Below the pieces are notes generated by a model that made no database searches, was not told the origin of the DNA, and worked only from the letters and a program-made list of their open reading frames with translations. Shown here one piece after another: positions 27,201 to 34,658 of a stretch of DNA of 64,000 nucleotides. The stretch comes from Lutimaribacter degradans (lineage in GTDB: Bacteria; Pseudomonadota; Alphaproteobacteria; Rhodobacterales; Rhodobacteraceae), in NCBI RefSeq assembly GCF_023703375.1, contig NZ_JAMQGO010000001.1:124001-188000 (forward strand). Reading direction: 5' to 3'. Numbering within the stretch: position 1 is the stretch's first letter; every line of letters starts with the position of its first letter. The position numbers were made by a program, and so were the translations under genes.

Positions 27201-27724
27201 TTGATCGGGCGCATGCCGCGCCCGCCACCGCCCCATGACGCCTTGAGCATCAGCGGATAGCCGATTTTCTCGGCCTCCTTGGCGATCGCGTCGAAATCAT
27301 CGCCCAGAACATCGGTCGCAGGAATGACGGGCACCCCCGCCTCGATCGCGACCTTACGGGCACTGGCCTTGTCACCCAGCGCGCGCATTGTTTCGGCTTT
27401 CGGCCCGATGAAGGTGATGCCATTTGCCTTGCAGGCATCGACGAAATCGGGGTTTTCCGACAGCAGGCCATAGCCCGGGTGGATCGCGTCGGCGCCTGAT
27501 TGCTTTGCAACGCGAATGATCTCGTCAATCGCGAGATACGCGGCCACGGGGCCCAGACCCTCGCCGATGCGATAGGCCTCGTCGGCCTTGAAGCGGTGCA
27601 GGCCCAGCTTGTCCTCTTCGGCAAAGACGGCGACCGTGCGTTTGCCCATCTCGTTGGCGGCACGCATGATCCGAATGGCAATTTCGCCCCGGTTCGCGAT
27701 GAGGATTTTCTTGAAGTCGGTCAT
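24284..27724 (-). CDS. pyc: Pyruvate carboxylase
   Basis: A 1146-residue single-chain biotin enzyme that carboxylates pyruvate to oxaloacetate, the main anaplerotic step. Domains in order: biotin carboxylase (about 1-455; KILIANRGEIAIRIMRAANEMGK, glycine-rich ATP loop GGGGRGMR near 165), carboxyltransferase (about 530-1000; LLTDTTMRDGHQSLLATR metal site, and HFHTHDTSG), and a C-terminal biotin carrier domain with the biotinylated lysine in EAMKMETG near residue 1111. ATG at 27724 has AAGGAACCTC upstream. A small inverted repeat TCACC-N4-GGTGA sits about 22 bp upstream and might be an operator. Confidence 0.98.
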   Translation of the reverse strand: MTDFKKILIANRGEIAIRIMRAANEMGKRTVAVFAEEDKLGLHRFKADEAYRIGEGLGPVAAYLAIDEIIRVAKQSGADAIHPGYGLLSENPDFVDACKANGITFIGPKAETMRALGDKASARKVAIEAGVPVIPATDVLGDDFDAIAKEAEKIGYPLMLKASWGGGGRGMRPINGPKELKDKVLEGRREAEAAFGNGEGYLEKMITRARHVEVQILGDRDGNIYHLFERDCSVQRRNQKVVERAPAPYLSEAQREELCELGRKVCAHVNYECAGTVEFLMDMDTGQFYFIEVNPRVQVEHTVTEEVTGIDIVQAQIMIAEGKSLAEATGKASQYDIRLNGHALQCRVTTEDPQNNFIPDYGRITAYRSATGMGIRLDGGTAYAGGVITRYYDSLLTKITAWAPTPEKAIARMDRALREFRIRGVSTNIAFVENLLKHPTFLNNQYTTTFIDDTPALFEFTKRRDRGTKVLTYIADITVNGHPETAGRTTPPADLKDPKPPAPRGEPTPGTRNLLEEKGPKAVADWMLAQKRLLLTDTTMRDGHQSLLATRMRSIDMIKVAPAYAANLPQLFSVECWGGATFDVAYRFLQECPWQRLRDLRAKMPNVMTQMLLRASNGVGYTNYPDNVVQEFVRQAAVSGIDVFRVFDSLNWVENMRVAMDAVIESGKICEGTICYTGDILDPDRAKYDLKYYVGMARELQQAGAHVLGLKDMAGVLKPQAARALVKALKDELDIPVHFHTHDTSGIGGASILAAAEMGVDAADVAMDAFSGNTSQPTLGSVVEALRWSDRDTGLDMAEIRQISDYWENVRQHYAAFESAQQAPSSEVYLHEMPGGQFTNLKAQARSLGLEERWPEIARTYADVNQMFGDIVKVTPSSKVVGDMALMMVSQGLTRAEVEDPEKDVAFPDSVVDMMRGNLGQPPGGFPEPIVRKVLKDEKPNTERPGKHLEPVDLEATRAELSEQLEGRTVDDEDLNGYLMYPKVFLDYMGRHRMYGPVRTLPTRTFFYGMEPGEEISPEIDPGKILEIRLQAVGETDENGEAKVFFELNGQPRIIRVPNRKMKSETAARPKAELGNTAHLGAPMPGVVASVSVTAGQSVKEGDLLLTIEAMKMETGIHAERDAVVKAVHVQPGVQIDAKDLLVEFE

Positions 27725-27863
27725 GCAGAGGTTCCTTCTTGGTCATCACCGCGTGGTGAATCAGGTATTGCTAGCGTCATGCCGCGCCGCAGCGCAATAG
27801 GCTGTAGCGCCGAGCTGGCAATATTCTTGCAACAATTCATGGGCCCCGCGACGCCATCCAGGC

Positions 27864-29000
27864 TCAGGCGCGGATCAGCCGATCGGCCACCTCGGCCAGT
27901 CGCGTGGCGCCGACCTGGCCCATGTTGGCGATTATGTCGCGCTCGAACATCTCGGTCAGGTGGCGCGGGCCGTCGCGCCCCAGCGCGGCCAGCGCGTAAT
28001 GCCATGCGCGGCCCATCATCACCATGTCGGCCCCCAGCGCCACGGCGCGCAGGACATCCAGCCCGCCACCCACGCCGCTGTCGAAAATGATCGGCAAGGT
28101 CGTGGCCGCACGGATCGCGGGCAGCACCTCGATGCTGGCGGGCGCGGCGTCGAATTGCCGGCCGGCGTGGTTGGATACCCATATCCCGTCGACGCCCTCG
28201 GCCTCCAGCGCCGTGGCATCCTGCGGGTTCAGCACGCCCTTGACGACGAACGCACCCTGCCAATTGTCGCGCAGCCAGCGCAGGTATTCCCAGTCGGGCG
28301 AGGTGCGAAGGATGTAGCCGATATGTTCGGTCGGGGCCATGCCGGGCGTGTCGTCGGCGTATTTCGCGATGGTGGGCATGCGCGGGCGGCCATTCATCGC
28401 GGTGGCCAGCGCCCAATGCGGGCGACGCGCGATCTGTGTCAGCAGGCGCGGGGTCAGCCGCGGCGGTTGCGTGATGCCCGAGCGGGTCTGGCGTTCGCGG
28501 CGCGAAGGCGCGGGCAGGTCCACCGTCAGCACCAGCGTGTCAAACCCTGCGTCTCGGGCGCGCCTGACCATGTCACGGCGGATTTCAGGGTCTTTCGGCG
28601 GGTATAGCTGGAACCAGCCGCGCCCCTGCGCATGACGGCCCACCTGTTCGGGCGTCTTGCAGGCCACGGTGGACAGGCAATAGGGAATGTTCGCGCGCGC
28701 GGCGTTGCGCGCCAGCAGGATCTCGGCTTCGGGCCAGACAAGCCCGGACATGCCCACCGGCGCCACGCCAATGGGCAGCGCCCATTCCGCCCCCATCAGC
28801 CGGGTTGAAAGGTCATGATCAAGCGGGCCATGCAGGATCGAGGGGCGCATCAGGATTTCATCAAGCTGCGCGCGGTTGCGGGCCTTGGTGGTCTCGGCCC
28901 CCGTGGCGCTGTCGAGATATTCCCAGACGAAATGCGGCAAGCGTGCGCGGGCACGGCGTTTCAGGTCGTCAAGGCCGGGGTAAAGCGTGTGCAGATCCAT
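27864..29000 (-). CDS. FMN-dependent alpha-hydroxy-acid dehydrogenase (LldD family)
   Basis: A 378-residue (beta/alpha)8 flavoprotein of the L-lactate dehydrogenase/glycolate oxidase family, oxidising a 2-hydroxy acid to a 2-oxo acid. Seen: the FMN segment GVAPVGMSGLVWPEAE, YCLSTVACKTPEQV, WFQLYPPKD with the active-site Tyr, LVLTVDLPAPSRRERQTR, VVKGVLNPQDA with the Lys, and SNHAGRQFDAAP, where the catalytic His and Arg are kept but the family's usual second Gly is Ala. The C-terminal DSGVGGGLDVLRAVALGADMVMMGRAW is the phosphate site. The substrate is not fixed by sequence; LldD-like enzymes usually pass electrons to quinones. Start chosen at ATG 29000, where homology begins. Confidence 0.9.
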   Translation of the reverse strand: MDLHTLYPGLDDLKRRARARLPHFVWEYLDSATGAETTKARNRAQLDEILMRPSILHGPLDHDLSTRLMGAEWALPIGVAPVGMSGLVWPEAEILLARNAARANIPYCLSTVACKTPEQVGRHAQGRGWFQLYPPKDPEIRRDMVRRARDAGFDTLVLTVDLPAPSRRERQTRSGITQPPRLTPRLLTQIARRPHWALATAMNGRPRMPTIAKYADDTPGMAPTEHIGYILRTSPDWEYLRWLRDNWQGAFVVKGVLNPQDATALEAEGVDGIWVSNHAGRQFDAAPASIEVLPAIRAATTLPIIFDSGVGGGLDVLRAVALGADMVMMGRAWHYALAALGRDGPRHLTEMFERDIIANMGQVGATRLAEVADRLIRA

Positions 29001-29116
29001 GCGTGCATTTGGCGCGGTCCATGCGCGATTGTCCAGCCTGCCCCTGTCGGGCCGCCTGGAATTGTCGAAAACGCGCGTCTGGCGGTTGCTCGGCAATTAT
29101 TTGGCAAGGCGAAGTG

Positions 29117-29131
29117 GAACAATTGCTGAAC
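29117..29131 (+). promoter_or_regulatory. LexA (SOS) box, GAAC-N7-GAAC
   Basis: GAAC AATTGCT GAAC is the reverse complement of the alphaproteobacterial LexA site GTTC-N7-GTTC. It lies 41 bp upstream of the UvrD-type helicase start, the expected place for an SOS operator. Confidence 0.7.
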
Positions 29132-29171
29132 ATATCTTTAATTCACCCATGGCCCGCGCTATTGTCTGCCC

Positions 29172-31517
29172 ATGAGCAGTTTTGACGAAATGGATGCGTT
29201 CGAAGGGGCGTCATTGTCGGCGCGGGCGATGGCTGCGCGCGGAGCGCCCTACCTGGACGAATTGAACCCCGCGCAGCGGTCCGCGGTCGAGGCGCTGGAT
29301 GGCCCTGTTTTGATGTTGGCAGGCGCCGGCACGGGCAAGACCAAGGCGTTGACCGCGCGGATCGTGCATTTGCTGAACACCGGACGCGCGCGCCCGAACG
29401 AGATCCTGTCGGTGACGTTCACCAACAAGGCCGCGCGCGAGATGAAAGAGCGGGTGGGCCGGCTGTTGGGCCAGCAGGTCGAGGGCATGCCCTGGCTGGG
29501 CACCTTTCATTCGATCTGTGTAAAGCTGTTGCGCCGGCATGCCGAACTGGCAGGTCTGAAAAGCAATTTCACGATTCTCGATACCGACGACCAGCTGCGG
29601 TTGCTCAAGCAATTGGTAAGGGCGGCCAATATCGACGACAAGCGCTGGCCGGCGCGGATGTTGCTGGGCATCATCGACCAGTGGAAAAACCGCTGCTGGA
29701 CGCCCGAAAAGGTGCCCGCCTCCGAGGCCGGGGCCTATAACAACCGTGGGGTTGAGCTTTACGCGCAATACCAGGCGCGCCTGAAAGAGTTGAACGCGGT
29801 GGATTTCGGCGACCTGCTGCTGCATGTCGTCACGATTTTCCAGGCCCATGACGATGTGTTGGAGCAATACCGCCGCTGGTTCCGTTACATCCTGGTGGAC
29901 GAGTACCAGGATACCAACGTGGCGCAATACATGTGGTTGCGGCTGTTGGCGGGCGGGCATCGCAACATCTGCTGCGTGGGCGACGACGACCAGTCGATCT
30001 ATGGCTGGCGCGGGGCCGAGGTGGGCAACATCCTGCGCTTCGAGAAGGATTTTGAAGGCGCCAAGGTGGTGCGGCTGGAGCAGAATTATCGCTCGACCCC
30101 GCATATCCTGGCCGCGGCCAGCGGCGTTATTCGCGGCAACGAGGGGCGGCTGGGCAAGGAACTGTGGACAGACGCCGAGGATGGCGAGAAGGTGCGCCTG
30201 ATCGGCCATTGGGATGGCGAGGAAGAAGCGCGGTGGATCGGCGAAGAGATCGAGGCGATGCAGGGTGGCACCCGTGGGATGCGGCCCTTCGGCCTGGACG
30301 AGATTGCCATTCTCGTGCGGGCCTCGCACCAGATGCGCGCCTTCGAGGATCGGTTCCTGACCATCGGTCTGCCCTACCGGGTGATCGGTGGCCCGCGCTT
30401 TTACGAGCGCATGGAGATTCGCGACGCGATGGCCTATTTCCGGGTGGTGATCAGCCCCGAGGATGACCTCGCGTTCGAGCGTATCGTGAACACGCCCAAG
30501 CGGGGGTTGGGCGACAAGGCCCAGCAAACGATCCAGCGCACCGCGCGCGAGTTTGGCGTCAACCTGGTCGAAGGGGCGCGCATCGCCGTGGCCGAGCGGC
30601 GCCTGACAGGCAAGGGTGCGGCGCAATTGTCCTTCCTGGTGGAAAACCTGGATCGCTGGGGCCGGATGGCGGGTGATGCCGACGTGGACCATTCCGAGCT
30701 TGCGGGCATCATCCTGGACGAATCCGGCTATACCGGCATGTGGCAGAACGACAAGACGCCCGAGGCACCGGGGCGGCTTGAGAACCTGAAGGAACTGGTG
30801 AATCACCTGGAAGAGTTCGAGAACCTGCAAGGGTTCCTGGAGCATGTCAGCCTGGTGATGGACAATGACAGCGACGATGGCGGTCAGAAGGTGTCGATCA
30901 TGACCCTGCACGCTGCCAAGGGCTTGGAATTTCCCGCCGTGTTCCTGCCGGGTTGGGAGGACGGGTTATTCCCGTCGCAGCGCAGCATGGATGAAAGCGG
31001 GCTGAAAGGGGTCGAGGAAGAGCGGCGCCTGGCCTATGTGGGCATCACGCGGGCCGAGGAGGTGTGCACGATATCCTTTGCTTCGAACCGCCGGGTATTC
31101 GGCCAGTGGCAAAGCCAGATGCCCAGCCGTTTCATCGACGAATTGCCCGAAGAGCATGTCGAGGTGCTGACGCCTCCGGGGCTGTATGGCGGGGGCTACG
31201 GTGCTTCGGGCATGGGCGGCGCAGGCGTCATGGACCGCGCGGCCGAGGCCAATGTGTATAACTCGCCGGGATGGAGGCGGTTGCAGGCGCGGCGTGATCA
31301 GCGCCCGGTTGGCCAGCCAAGCGAAACCCGCCACGCGGTGATCGACAGCCAGGCCGTCAGCGCGCATACCGTGGGCGAGCGGGTGTTCCACCAGAAATTC
31401 GGATATGGCCGTATCGAGGCGATCGAGGGCGACAAGCTCGAAATCGCATTCGAAAAGGCCGGGGTGAAAAAGGTGGTGGCCAAGTTCGTGATGGCCGCCG
31501 ATGACATCCCGTTCTGA
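29172..31517 (+). CDS. uvrD: UvrD/PcrA-type superfamily 1 DNA helicase
   Basis: A 781-residue 3'-5' helicase acting in nucleotide-excision and mismatch repair. Motifs in order: Q motif LNPAQR near 31, Walker A AGAGTGKTK at 50-58, SVTFTNKAAREMKER, Walker B ILVDEYQDTN near 240, GDDDQSIYGWRGAE near 268, LEQNYRSTPHIL, VSIMTLHAAKGLEF and motif VI VGITRAEE near 621. The C-terminal about 100 residues include the tudor-like tail (VGERVFHQKFGYGRIEAIEGDKLEI) that contacts RNA polymerase or UvrB. The SOS box upstream suggests DNA-damage induction. mtfA follows after 5 bp. Confidence 0.95.
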   Translation: MSSFDEMDAFEGASLSARAMAARGAPYLDELNPAQRSAVEALDGPVLMLAGAGTGKTKALTARIVHLLNTGRARPNEILSVTFTNKAAREMKERVGRLLGQQVEGMPWLGTFHSICVKLLRRHAELAGLKSNFTILDTDDQLRLLKQLVRAANIDDKRWPARMLLGIIDQWKNRCWTPEKVPASEAGAYNNRGVELYAQYQARLKELNAVDFGDLLLHVVTIFQAHDDVLEQYRRWFRYILVDEYQDTNVAQYMWLRLLAGGHRNICCVGDDDQSIYGWRGAEVGNILRFEKDFEGAKVVRLEQNYRSTPHILAAASGVIRGNEGRLGKELWTDAEDGEKVRLIGHWDGEEEARWIGEEIEAMQGGTRGMRPFGLDEIAILVRASHQMRAFEDRFLTIGLPYRVIGGPRFYERMEIRDAMAYFRVVISPEDDLAFERIVNTPKRGLGDKAQQTIQRTAREFGVNLVEGARIAVAERRLTGKGAAQLSFLVENLDRWGRMAGDADVDHSELAGIILDESGYTGMWQNDKTPEAPGRLENLKELVNHLEEFENLQGFLEHVSLVMDNDSDDGGQKVSIMTLHAAKGLEFPAVFLPGWEDGLFPSQRSMDESGLKGVEEERRLAYVGITRAEEVCTISFASNRRVFGQWQSQMPSRFIDELPEEHVEVLTPPGLYGGGYGASGMGGAGVMDRAAEANVYNSPGWRRLQARRDQRPVGQPSETRHAVIDSQAVSAHTVGERVFHQKFGYGRIEAIEGDKLEIAFEKAGVKKVVAKFVMAADDIPF

Positions 31518-31522
31518 CCGAG

Positions 31523-32350
31523 ATGCTGTATCTGGCGCTTTTCCTTGGTCCCGCCGCCGTGGCCGGGCTGCTGCTTTGGCGCCGCAGGGCGCGGGCACGG
31601 GCCATCGCGGGCCTGCTGTCAACGCCGCTTACCCCGGCGCAGCGCGCGCTGGTCGAAAAAGAGGTGCCGTTGACCCGTCGGCTGCCCGCCGATCTGCGCA
31701 CCGCACTGGAGGGCCGGATCAACCGTTTCCTCGACCAGGTCGATTTCCATGGGTGCAACGGCCTGGACGTGACGCAAGAGATGAAGCTGTCAATCGCGGC
31801 GCAGGCATCTTTGCTGCTGGTCAACTCGGACCAGTGGTATGACGGGTTGACCACTATCCTTGTCTATCCCAACGCGTTCAAATCGGTGCAGCGTCACCAC
31901 AGCGGCTATGTCGTGACTGAAAAGGAAATCGTTCGCTCGGGCGAAAGCTGGTTGCATGGGCCGGTGATCCTGTCATGGGCACATTCGCGGCAAGGTGCAT
32001 TGAATGACCGCGACGGGCAGAATGTCGTGTTCCACGAGTTTGCCCACCAGATCGACGCGCTGACCGGAGCTACCAACGGGGTGCCCGTTCTTGGGCCGGG
32101 CCAAAGTTTTGCCGAATGGGAAAAGGCGTTCCTGACCGCCTACAAGGACCACACCCACCAGGTCAGCCGTGGGCGAAAGACCGCGATCGATGCCTATGGC
32201 GCGGAAAATCACGAAGAGTTCTTTGCCGTCGCGGTCGAGATGTTCTTTGAGAAGCCGCAAGCGCTCAAACGCGATGCCCCGGAAATATATGCGCAGATGG
32301 GCAAGCTGTTTCGGCTCGATCCCGCTGACTGGCCGGACCCCGCAAACTAA
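31523..32350 (+). CDS. mtfA: M90-family zinc peptidase, MtfA-like
   Basis: A 275-residue protein with an N-terminal membrane span (LYLALFLGPAAVAGLLLWRRR) and a zinc-metallopeptidase domain with HEFAH at residues about 171-175 and the third ligand region ENHEEFFAVAVEMFFEKP near 229. E. coli MtfA is an aminopeptidase that also binds the repressor Mlc and so controls glucose PTS; no Mlc or sugar PTS is seen here, so only the peptidase role is supported. Five bases separate it from the helicase gene, so the two are cotranscribed. It converges on the CcsR-like RNA array. Confidence 0.92.
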   Translation: MLYLALFLGPAAVAGLLLWRRRARARAIAGLLSTPLTPAQRALVEKEVPLTRRLPADLRTALEGRINRFLDQVDFHGCNGLDVTQEMKLSIAAQASLLLVNSDQWYDGLTTILVYPNAFKSVQRHHSGYVVTEKEIVRSGESWLHGPVILSWAHSRQGALNDRDGQNVVFHEFAHQIDALTGATNGVPVLGPGQSFAEWEKAFLTAYKDHTHQVSRGRKTAIDAYGAENHEEFFAVAVEMFFEKPQALKRDAPEIYAQMGKLFRLDPADWPDPAN

Positions 32351-32415
32351 GGCGAATGCCCTTGCAATGCTTGTATCCGACCCCTTGTCATGGGGCGCGG
32401 TATTCTTGGCGGTGG

Positions 32416-32465
32416 CTGGAAAAGGAAACGGCGGCACCCAGGGAGGAGGAGGGGTGCCGCCGTTT
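32416..32465 (-). terminator. Intrinsic terminator of the DUF1127-sRNA transcript
   Basis: The last hairpin of the array has a perfect 14-bp stem (AAACGGCGGCACCC/GGGTGCCGCCGTTT) and on the minus strand is followed by CCTTTTCC, making the sRNA hairpin itself the terminator of the whole unit. Confidence 0.8.
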
Positions 32466-32500
32466 GGTCAACGAGACGTTCAGGGAGGAGGAGGAACGCC
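32426..32500 (-). ncRNA. CcsR-like (cuckoo) small RNA, unit 3
   Basis: Third and last two-hairpin unit. First hairpin 32475-32500: 7-bp stem GGCGTTC/GAACGTC (one G-U pair) with a 12-base CUCCUCCUCCCU loop. Second hairpin 32426-32465: 14-bp stem, identical 12-base loop, doubling as terminator. The inter-unit spacer at 32501-32535 carries the shared CCGGATACGG box and a GCCCC/GGGGC stem. Confidence 0.85.
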
Positions 32501-32535
32501 CCGTATCCGGTGCCCCGGTCGGGGCGTCGTGACGT

Positions 32536-32612
32536 TCGGCGGCACCCAGGGAGGAGGAGAGGGTGCCGCCGACCTTACAACGGGCCTGCCAGGGAGGAGG
32601 AGAGGCAGGACC
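32536..32612 (-). ncRNA. CcsR-like (cuckoo) small RNA, unit 2
   Basis: Middle unit. Hairpin 32585-32609: 6-bp stem CCTGCC/GGCAGG with a 13-base UCUCCUCCUCCCU loop. Hairpin 32536-32572: 12-bp stem built on CGGCGGCACCC with the same loop; its arms are nearly identical to the unit 3 second hairpin, showing duplication. Spacer 32611-32646 again has CCGGATACGG and a GGCCCG/CGGGCC stem. Confidence 0.87.
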
Positions 32613-32644
32613 GTATCCGGTTGGCCCGTGCGGGCCGTTATAAG

Positions 32645-32721
32645 GTGCGGCAGCGTCAGGGAGGAGGAGAGACGCTGCCGCCAGTTCACAGATGCCCCAG
32701 GGAGGAGGAGAGGAGCACCTG
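32645..32721 (-). ncRNA. CcsR-like (cuckoo) small RNA, unit 1
   Basis: First unit, 14 bases after the DUF1127 stop. Hairpin 32689-32721: stem CAGGTGCTCC/GGGGCATCTG, with two G-U pairs that exist only in the minus-strand RNA (the plus-strand copy would have A-C mismatches), fixing the direction. Hairpin 32647-32681: perfect 11-bp stem GCGGCAGCGTC/GACGCTGCCGC. Both have 13-base UCUCCUCCUCCCU loops, complementary to Shine-Dalgarno sequences. Confidence 0.88.
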
Positions 32722-32734
32722 AACTCGGTGTTCT

Positions 32735-32950
32735 TCAGGCCTGGTCGCGGTAGGCCGCTTCAAAGGCCAGGGCGCGGATCTGCGCACGGCAGATGCCCAA
32801 GTCAGCCAATTCGCGCGCGTTCAGGGCGCCAAGCTCGTTCACCGTCTGGCGATATTGGCGATAGCGCGATACACGCTCGATAAGGTTGGCAAACAGGCCG
32901 GCCCGGCGGGGGGCGCGAACGCTGTCGTGGATGTTCGATGCGAAAGCCAT
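32735..32950 (-). CDS. ccaF1: DUF1127 small protein, CcaF1-like
   Basis: A 71-residue basic protein. The DUF1127 domain is residues about 26-65: RYRQYRQTVNELGALNARELADLGICRAQIRALA, the YRQ...EL..L..RELADLGI..S signature. In Rhodobacter sphaeroides a DUF1127 protein of this kind, CcaF1, is encoded immediately before the CcsR small RNAs, is induced with them under stress by RpoH sigma factors, and acts as an RNA-binding factor affecting their processing; the same gene order here supports the assignment. ATG at 32950 has AAGGA 8 bases upstream. The frame is open upstream but without DUF1127 sequence. Symbol assigned by synteny. Confidence 0.88.
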   Translation of the reverse strand: MAFASNIHDSVRAPRRAGLFANLIERVSRYRQYRQTVNELGALNARELADLGICRAQIRALAFEAAYRDQA

Positions 32951-33006
32951 CTTGGTGGTCCTTGCTGCTGTCTCGTCCGACGCCGTTGCGCCGCTGTTAC
33001 GAGCTT

Positions 33007-33034
33007 TATGTAGGGAAATGCTGCGGCTGCACAA
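33007..33034 (-). promoter_or_regulatory. Predicted promoter of the DUF1127-CcsR unit
   Basis: On the minus strand TTGTGC (-35, 33029-33034), a 16-base spacer and TACATA (-10, 33007-33012). Read one base earlier the -10 is CCTACAT, close to the alphaproteobacterial RpoH form CTATNT-like element. It gives a leader of about 50 bases before ATG 32950. Confidence 0.5.
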
Positions 33035-33045
33035 TAAATTCCTGC

Positions 33046-33080
33046 GCAATGCTGCCATGCAGAAAATGCATAAGCATTGC
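33046..33080. repeat. Inverted repeat upstream of the DUF1127-CcsR promoter
   Basis: GCAATGCT and AGCATTGC (8 bp, perfect) flank an inner pair ATGCA/TGCAT around GAAAA; it begins 12 bp upstream of the -35. Could be an operator or a hairpin between divergent promoters of ccaF1 and apbC. Confidence 0.55.
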
Positions 33081-33199
33081 TGCCCTACTTTACGTCGCGT
33101 CTGCCGTGATATTGGGCGCTTTGTGAATAGGTTTCTGGCCGGGGGTTGCGTTGCGGCTCAAAATCTACACCTATGATGTATAATAAGGAGGCGAGCGGT

Positions 33200-34276
33200 A
33201 TGGTTGTATCGAAAGAGGCGGTGGAACAGGCTTTGGCGAAACTGCGCCTGCCCGATGGCCGCGACCTGATTTCAAGTGATCTTGTGCGTGCGTTGACGGT
33301 TGATGGCGACGCGGTCCGATTCGTGATCGAGGCGCCCAGTGCCGACGCCGCCCGCCAGATGGAGCCATTGCGCGCCGCGGCTGAACAGGCGGTTTCCGGC
33401 CTGCCCGGTGTCGGGCGCGTTTCGGTGGCGCTGACCGCGCATGGCCCGTCACAGGCCGCGCCCAAGCCGGCGCCCAGCCTCAAGGTCGGGGGGCATCCCA
33501 AGCCGCAGGCTGGCCCCATGAAACCGGCGGGCGTTGACCGCATCCTCGCGATTGCCTCGGGCAAGGGCGGGGTCGGCAAATCCACCGTTTCATCGAACCT
33601 GGCCGTGGCGCTGGCGAAGCAGGGCCGCCGCGTCGGTTTGCTGGATGCCGATATATACGGCCCCAGCCAGCCGCGCATGATGGGCGTCAGCAAGCGCCCC
33701 GCCAGCCCTGACGGCAAGACGATCATTCCGCTGCAAGCGCATGGTGTCACGATGATGTCCATCGGGCTGATGCTGGACCCGGCCAAGGCGGTTGTCTGGC
33801 GCGGACCCATGCTGATGGGGGCGCTGCAGCAGATGCTGGGGCAGGTGGAATGGGGCGATCTGGATGTGTTGATCGTCGACCTGCCGCCCGGTACGGGCGA
33901 CGTGCAACTGACGCTGTGCCAGAAATCCGACCTGACCGGCGCCATCGTGGTGTCAACGCCGCAGGATGTGGCGCTTTTGGATGCGCGCAAGGCGATCGAC
34001 ATGTTTCATACGCTTAAAACTCCGATCCTGGGCCTTGTCGAGAACATGTCGACATTCGTTTGCCCGAATTGCGGGCACGAGTCGCAGATATTCGGGCATG
34101 GCGGTGTTGCGGCCGAGGCCGAAAAGATGGGCGTGCCGCTATTGGCGCAGTTGCCCATCGATCTGGAAACACGGGTCGCGGGCGATGCCGGTACCCCCGT
34201 CGCAGCGGGCGACGGCCCGGTATCCGAGGCCTATGCCAAGCTGGCACAGGGTCTTGTGGCCGGCGGCATGGCCTGA
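33200..34276 (+). CDS. apbC: Iron-sulfur cluster carrier ATPase, Mrp/ApbC family
   Basis: A 358-residue P-loop protein that carries and delivers Fe-S clusters. It has an N-terminal MIP18-like (DUF59) domain (about 1-80), a disordered Pro/Lys linker, the deviant Walker [10 protein letters not shown] at 121-129, [13 protein letters not shown], and [13 protein letters not shown]. The cluster-binding CPNCG lies near residue 288, the CxxC of the dimer-bridging cluster. ATG at 33200 has AAGGAGG 8 bases upstream. Divergent from the DUF1127 gene with 249 bp between, and upstream of the mraZ leader region. Confidence 0.94.
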   Translation: MVVSKEAVEQALAKLRLPDGRDLISSDLVRALTVDGDAVRFVIEAPSADAARQMEPLRAAAEQAVSGLPGVGRVSVALTAHGPSQAAPKPAPSLKVGGHPKPQAGPMKPAGVDRILAIASGKGGVGKSTVSSNLAVALAKQGRRVGLLDADIYGPSQPRMMGVSKRPASPDGKTIIPLQAHGVTMMSIGLMLDPAKAVVWRGPMLMGALQQMLGQVEWGDLDVLIVDLPPGTGDVQLTLCQKSDLTGAIVVSTPQDVALLDARKAIDMFHTLKTPILGLVENMSTFVCPNCGHESQIFGHGGVAAEAEKMGVPLLAQLPIDLETRVAGDAGTPVAAGDGPVSEAYAKLAQGLVAGGMA

Positions 34277-34313
34277 CGCCGCACCAGTTCTTCAAGTCTT
34301 CACGTCATTCGGT

Positions 34314-34336
34314 GCCCGCGACCGCACCACGCGGGC
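34314..34336 (+). other. Hairpin after apbC
   Basis: Stem GCCCGCG/CGCGGGC (7 bp) with a 9-base loop, 38 bases past the apbC stop. No U tail follows, so termination is uncertain. Confidence 0.4.
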
Positions 34337-34349
34337 CCGCGTAGTATGC

Positions 34350-34455
34350 CATGGGATATGCCATGGGAATTCGTGGTCCGGCCCCGTGACATTCGAATCA
34401 CGCTCTGGTTGATTGGCTTGAATCTGGCTGGATTCGTGGAAGAATTCATGGAAAA
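34350..34455 (+). promoter_or_regulatory. TGGGA-type box clusters upstream of the mra operon
   Basis: Two groups of repeats of the kind MraZ binds: TGGGA, TGGGA, TGGTC spaced 10-12 bp near 34350-34375, and TGGAA, TGGAA near 34437-34455. GAATTCATGGAA here is the exact inverted copy of TTCCATGAATTC at 34659. They sit in a locally AT-richer, gene-free region. Confidence 0.4.
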
Positions 34456-34658
34456 AGCCATTCCTGCAGAGCCACGGCAAATTTTTTCGGGAAATCGTGG
34501 GAGGTTTGGGGGCGCGCCGGGTTTCTCAATATATTGTGTTGGGTTTCGAATTATTTCCCATATTAGGTGTGAATTGGTCAAAAATTACCCCAATATCTTG
34601 TTTGGCAGGTAGGGCGTGAACAATATCCTGTGGCGCTTGGGGTCAAATTCTTGTTGAT

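Noticed and set aside
24254..27238. Very long open frame (994 codons) opposite pyc
   Set aside because: It is the complementary-frame shadow of pyc in GC-rich DNA, with no ribosome site and no domain.
32426..32721. Regularly repeated GGGAGGAGGAG motifs, looking at first like a CRISPR array
   Set aside because: Repeats are only about 12 bases, each flanked by its own inverted arms, spacing is irregular, and no cas genes are present; they are RNA hairpin loops.
32735..33058. Longer version of the DUF1127 gene starting at 33058
   Set aside because: The extra 36 residues have no conserved sequence, cover the predicted promoter, and the ATG at 32950 has the ribosome site.
34383..34402. tRNA-like T-arm (CGTGA, TTCGAAT, TCACG on the minus strand) suggesting a tRNA remnant or att site
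   Set aside because: No acceptor or anticodon arm on either side and no integrase nearby; the loop is eight bases. Probably chance.
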